The position numbers and the translations under genes were made by a program. 64,000 nt of DNA, taken from the NCBI GenBank assembly GCA_965231905.1, contig CBDDOO010000001.1, forward strand, positions 558,001 through 622,000, given 5' to 3'. Numbering within the stretch: position 1 is the first letter of the stretch; each line of letters opens with the position of its first letter. The notes beneath the pieces were generated by a model that was not told the origin of the DNA, ran no database searches, and saw only the letters and a program-made list of their open reading frames with translations. This document shows, piece by piece, positions 61,973 to 64,000 of this stretch. Source of the stretch: G963663315 sp965231905. GTDB lineage: Bacteria; Pseudomonadota; Gammaproteobacteria; Arenicellales; Poriferihabitantaceae.

Positions 61973-62742
61973 ATCGGGAGCGAAACTGGATCGCGTTCAT
62001 GACCATACTGAACAAGGAAATCACCCGCTTCATGCGAATCTGGCAGCAAACCCTTTTTCCCCCCATCATTACCACGACGTTGTACTTCATTATTTTCGGC
62101 AATCTGATTGGCCCCCGGATCGGCGAGATGGCGGGGTATTCCTACATGGAGTTCATCGTGCCCGGACTCATTCTGATGGCAGTCATCAATAATTCTTATG
62201 CCAATGTTTCCTCTTCATTCTTCGGCGCGAAGTTTCAGCGCTCCATCGAGGAATTGCAGGTCTCTCCGGTTCCCAACAGCATTGTGTTGCTCGGATATGT
62301 ATGCGGGGGCGTTTTGCGGGGATTGCTGGTAGGCGTCGTAGTCACTCTGGTATCCCTGTTTTTCAGCGACCTGTCGATTCACAGTTTCCCGGTCGCCGGC
62401 AGCATTATCGTACTTACCGCGCTGTTGTTCTCCCTGGCCGGGTTTCTGAATGGCATGTTCGCCACCAAATTTGACGACGTGACCATTATCCCCAATTTCA
62501 TATTGACCCCGCTGACCTATCTGGGGGGTGTTTTTTATTCGATCAAGCTGTTGCCCGAGTTCTGGCAGGTGGTTTCCCACGCCAATCCGATTCTCTATAT
62601 GATCAGCGGATTCCGGTTCGGTTTCCTGGGCACAGCCGATATAGACCTGCCCGTTTCGTTCGTGCTTATATCCCTGTTTTGCGTGATTCTTTTCGTGGTC
62701 AATCTCCGGCTGCTTGACAAGGGGTTCAATCTCCGGCAGTAA
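61969..62742 (+). CDS. ABC-2 type transporter permease (YadH-like)
   Basis: The 257-residue protein has about six membrane segments and the ABC-2 pattern: ILNKEITRFMRIWQQTLFPPIITTTLYFIIFGN, MEFIVPGLILMAVINNSYANVSSSFF, and FILTPLTYLGGVFYSIKLLPEFWQ. The ATG overlaps the ATPase stop (ATGA). Together with the ATPase it forms an exporter in the inner membrane. Confidence 0.92.
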   Translation: MNRERNWIAFMTILNKEITRFMRIWQQTLFPPIITTTLYFIIFGNLIGPRIGEMAGYSYMEFIVPGLILMAVINNSYANVSSSFFGAKFQRSIEELQVSPVPNSIVLLGYVCGGVLRGLLVGVVVTLVSLFFSDLSIHSFPVAGSIIVLTALLFSLAGFLNGMFATKFDDVTIIPNFILTPLTYLGGVFYSIKLLPEFWQVVSHANPILYMISGFRFGFLGTADIDLPVSFVLISLFCVILFVVNLRLLDKGFNLRQ

Positions 62743-62786
62743 ATCGGAATGCTCAATCACCGCCAGGTGGTAACCAAAGCCCGCAT

Positions 62787-64000
62787 TCAATTCAATGGCA
62801 TCAATGACTCGGCCAGTTTCAGCCTTTGAATTTTCCCGGAAGGACCTCTGGGCAACTCGTCTTGTATGTAAATGGTCTTGGGTCGCTTGATCTCTCCGAG
62901 CAATTCCCGGCAGTGGTCCAGAAGCTGGGTCTGGCTACATTGGGCGCCCGGCTTTAGCGTGACACAGGCCATGACTTCCTGGCCGTAGTGCGGGTCGGGA
63001 ACACCGAAAGCGGCCGCTTCGAATACAGCCGGGTGCCGGTACAGGACGTCATCAATTTCCCGTGGCGCGATATTCTCCCCACCGCGAATAATCAACTCTT
63101 TCAGTCTTCCGGTCACAAAGATATACCCCCGTTCATCCCGGTATCCGAGGTCGCCGGTATGGAACCAGCCGTTTTCATCCAACGCCTGACGGGTGGCTTC
63201 CGGGTCATTGAAGTATCCTTTCATCACGTTGTCGCCGCGCACTACAATTTCTCCGATCTCATGGTCGGCGCAACAGTTCCGGTTTTCATCGAAAATCGTG
63301 ACTTCGTTTCCAACCGGCAGTCCGGCTGACCCGTAAACCGTTTCCTTGCCGCGCATCGGGGTGGACAGGATTTGCGCGGCGCATTCGCTGATTCCCATGG
63401 TTTCGATGAGGGGAATATTGAACAATTCCTCGAATTGCCGGTGGGTGGCTGGAGCCAGCGCCGCTGAGGCAGAGCGGCCAAACCGCAGATGATCGCCGAA
63501 CCCGGAAATCCCGGAAACTCCGGATTCCGGGTCGTCATTGTCGGCTATCTGTCTTTGCCGGAGCTCAATCAGCCAGGAGATGATCGTCGGCACCACACTG
63601 AACCAGGTGCATCGGTACTCCCCGACCCAGCGCCAGAAATTCCGGGCGCTGAACTTTTTCGCCATGACCACCGTGCCGTTGCTGACCAGGGTAGCCATGA
63701 CCGACACCATTTCAGCGTTGATGTGATAGAGTGGAAGTACACATAATCCCTTGTCACGGTCATCCAGTTCATGGGCGTTGACCGTGTTCCTCCCGCCAGC
63801 GATTACATTCCTGTGACTGAGCAGAACCCCCTTGGGTCTTCCGGTGGTTCCCGAAGTGTAAATCATCAGCGCCGTATCCTGGTCCGTGATCGCCGGTTGA
63901 TCGACAACGGCCCCGTCCGGCAGGGTCAAATCCTGTTGTGGCCCGTCGTCCTCGCTCCATGCCAGACATTCGAAACCAGGTCCTTGCCGTTCGCTCACTG
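62787..64000 (-). CDS. AMP-dependent acyl-CoA synthetase (5' end outside window)
   Basis: About 404 codons are visible and the frame continues past the right edge. The P-loop IYTSGTTGRPKGVLLSH appears close to the visible beginning, which shows that around 150 N-terminal residues are missing. Other ANL motifs are GISECAAQI, TGDLGYRDERGYIFVTGRLKELIIRGGENIAP and the catalytic lysine in RGPSGKIQR. It activates a carboxylic acid to a CoA thioester; the substrate is unknown. It converges with the ABC permease. Confidence 0.92.
   Translation of the reverse strand, partial: VSERQGPGFECLAWSEDDGPQQDLTLPDGAVVDQPAITDQDTALMIYTSGTTGRPKGVLLSHRNVIAGGRNTVNAHELDDRDKGLCVLPLYHINAEMVSVMATLVSNGTVVMAKKFSARNFWRWVGEYRCTWFSVVPTIISWLIELRQRQIADNDDPESGVSGISGFGDHLRFGRSASAALAPATHRQFEELFNIPLIETMGISECAAQILSTPMRGKETVYGSAGLPVGNEVTIFDENRNCCADHEIGEIVVRGDNVMKGYFNDPEATRQALDENGWFHTGDLGYRDERGYIFVTGRLKELIIRGGENIAPREIDDVLYRHPAVFEAAAFGVPDPHYGQEVMACVTLKPGAQCSQTQLLDHCRELLGEIKRPKTIYIQDELPRGPSGKIQRLKLAESLMPLN

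Noticed and set aside
1..64000. CRISPR array, tRNA or rRNA genes
   Set aside because: No regularly spaced repeats, no cas genes and no cloverleaf or rRNA-like stretch was recognised on either strand by eye.

Overview
The window reads as a gammaproteobacterial chromosome of about 54 % G+C (estimated by eye). The strongest evidence is core gene order: accA-tilS ... pyrG-kdsA-eno-ftsB, the CDP-alcohol transferase-hda pair next to purM-purN-DUF3108, and a divergent argG/argF pair. Osmolyte and polyamine genes, a DMSP-lyase-like cupin and a BCCT carrier hint at a marine or host-associated lifestyle; that part is inference. No rRNA, tRNA or CRISPR array was seen.

Layout. 1-6448: DAO-type flavoprotein, a homocysteine methyltransferase/SAM methyltransferase fusion, an SDR dehydrogenase with no canonical start codon, bcp, accA, tilS. 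6488-15176: an accessory island splitting tilS from pyrG, with DUF429, a DNA methyltransferase, nurA, herA and a DUF1703 ATPase/nuclease. 15314-20703: pyrG, kdsA, eno, ftsB and an M24-like hydrolase. 21078-28367: a type III restriction-modification locus (mod, rhuM, res). 28439-37332: GFA protein, acyl-CoA ligase, enolase-superfamily enzyme, solute-binding protein, BCCT carrier, Hsp20, cupin, agmatinase-like ureohydrolase. 37379-42104: acnA, hemJ-like gene, DUF1127, LysR regulator. 42118-45449: lipid A/LPS and TIGR04282/TIGR04283 glycosyltransferase genes. 45480-47689: argG/argF. 47751-56378: second accessory island between argF and wrbA, with GNAT, vapBC, a chimeric wrbA-argF scar, EcoRI-type methylase plus DUF262-HNH nuclease, a NERD/SEC-C nuclease-like protein, a structured short RNA upstream of an NYN protein, and an IS1202-like element. 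56521-64000: wrbA, hda, CDP-alcohol transferase, purM, purN, DUF3108, an ABC exporter pair and a partial acyl-CoA ligase.

The main biological story is defence loci under decay. herA carries an in-frame TGA. nurA is split by an IS110 element, and removing the element restores one continuous 448-codon frame. The type III mod gene is split by an IS5-family element with a TTGA duplication, and removing that restores a 628-codon frame. The IS110 left end folds into two nested internal-loop stem-loops like a bridge RNA, and one loop is complementary to the element's own donor end. The argF-wrbA interval carries the junction expected from a tandem duplication or recombination with a divergent relative, and both halves have since filled with different cargo. 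The least explained items are the short promoter-hairpin-terminator transcript in front of the NYN gene and the 709-residue NERD/SEC-C protein.
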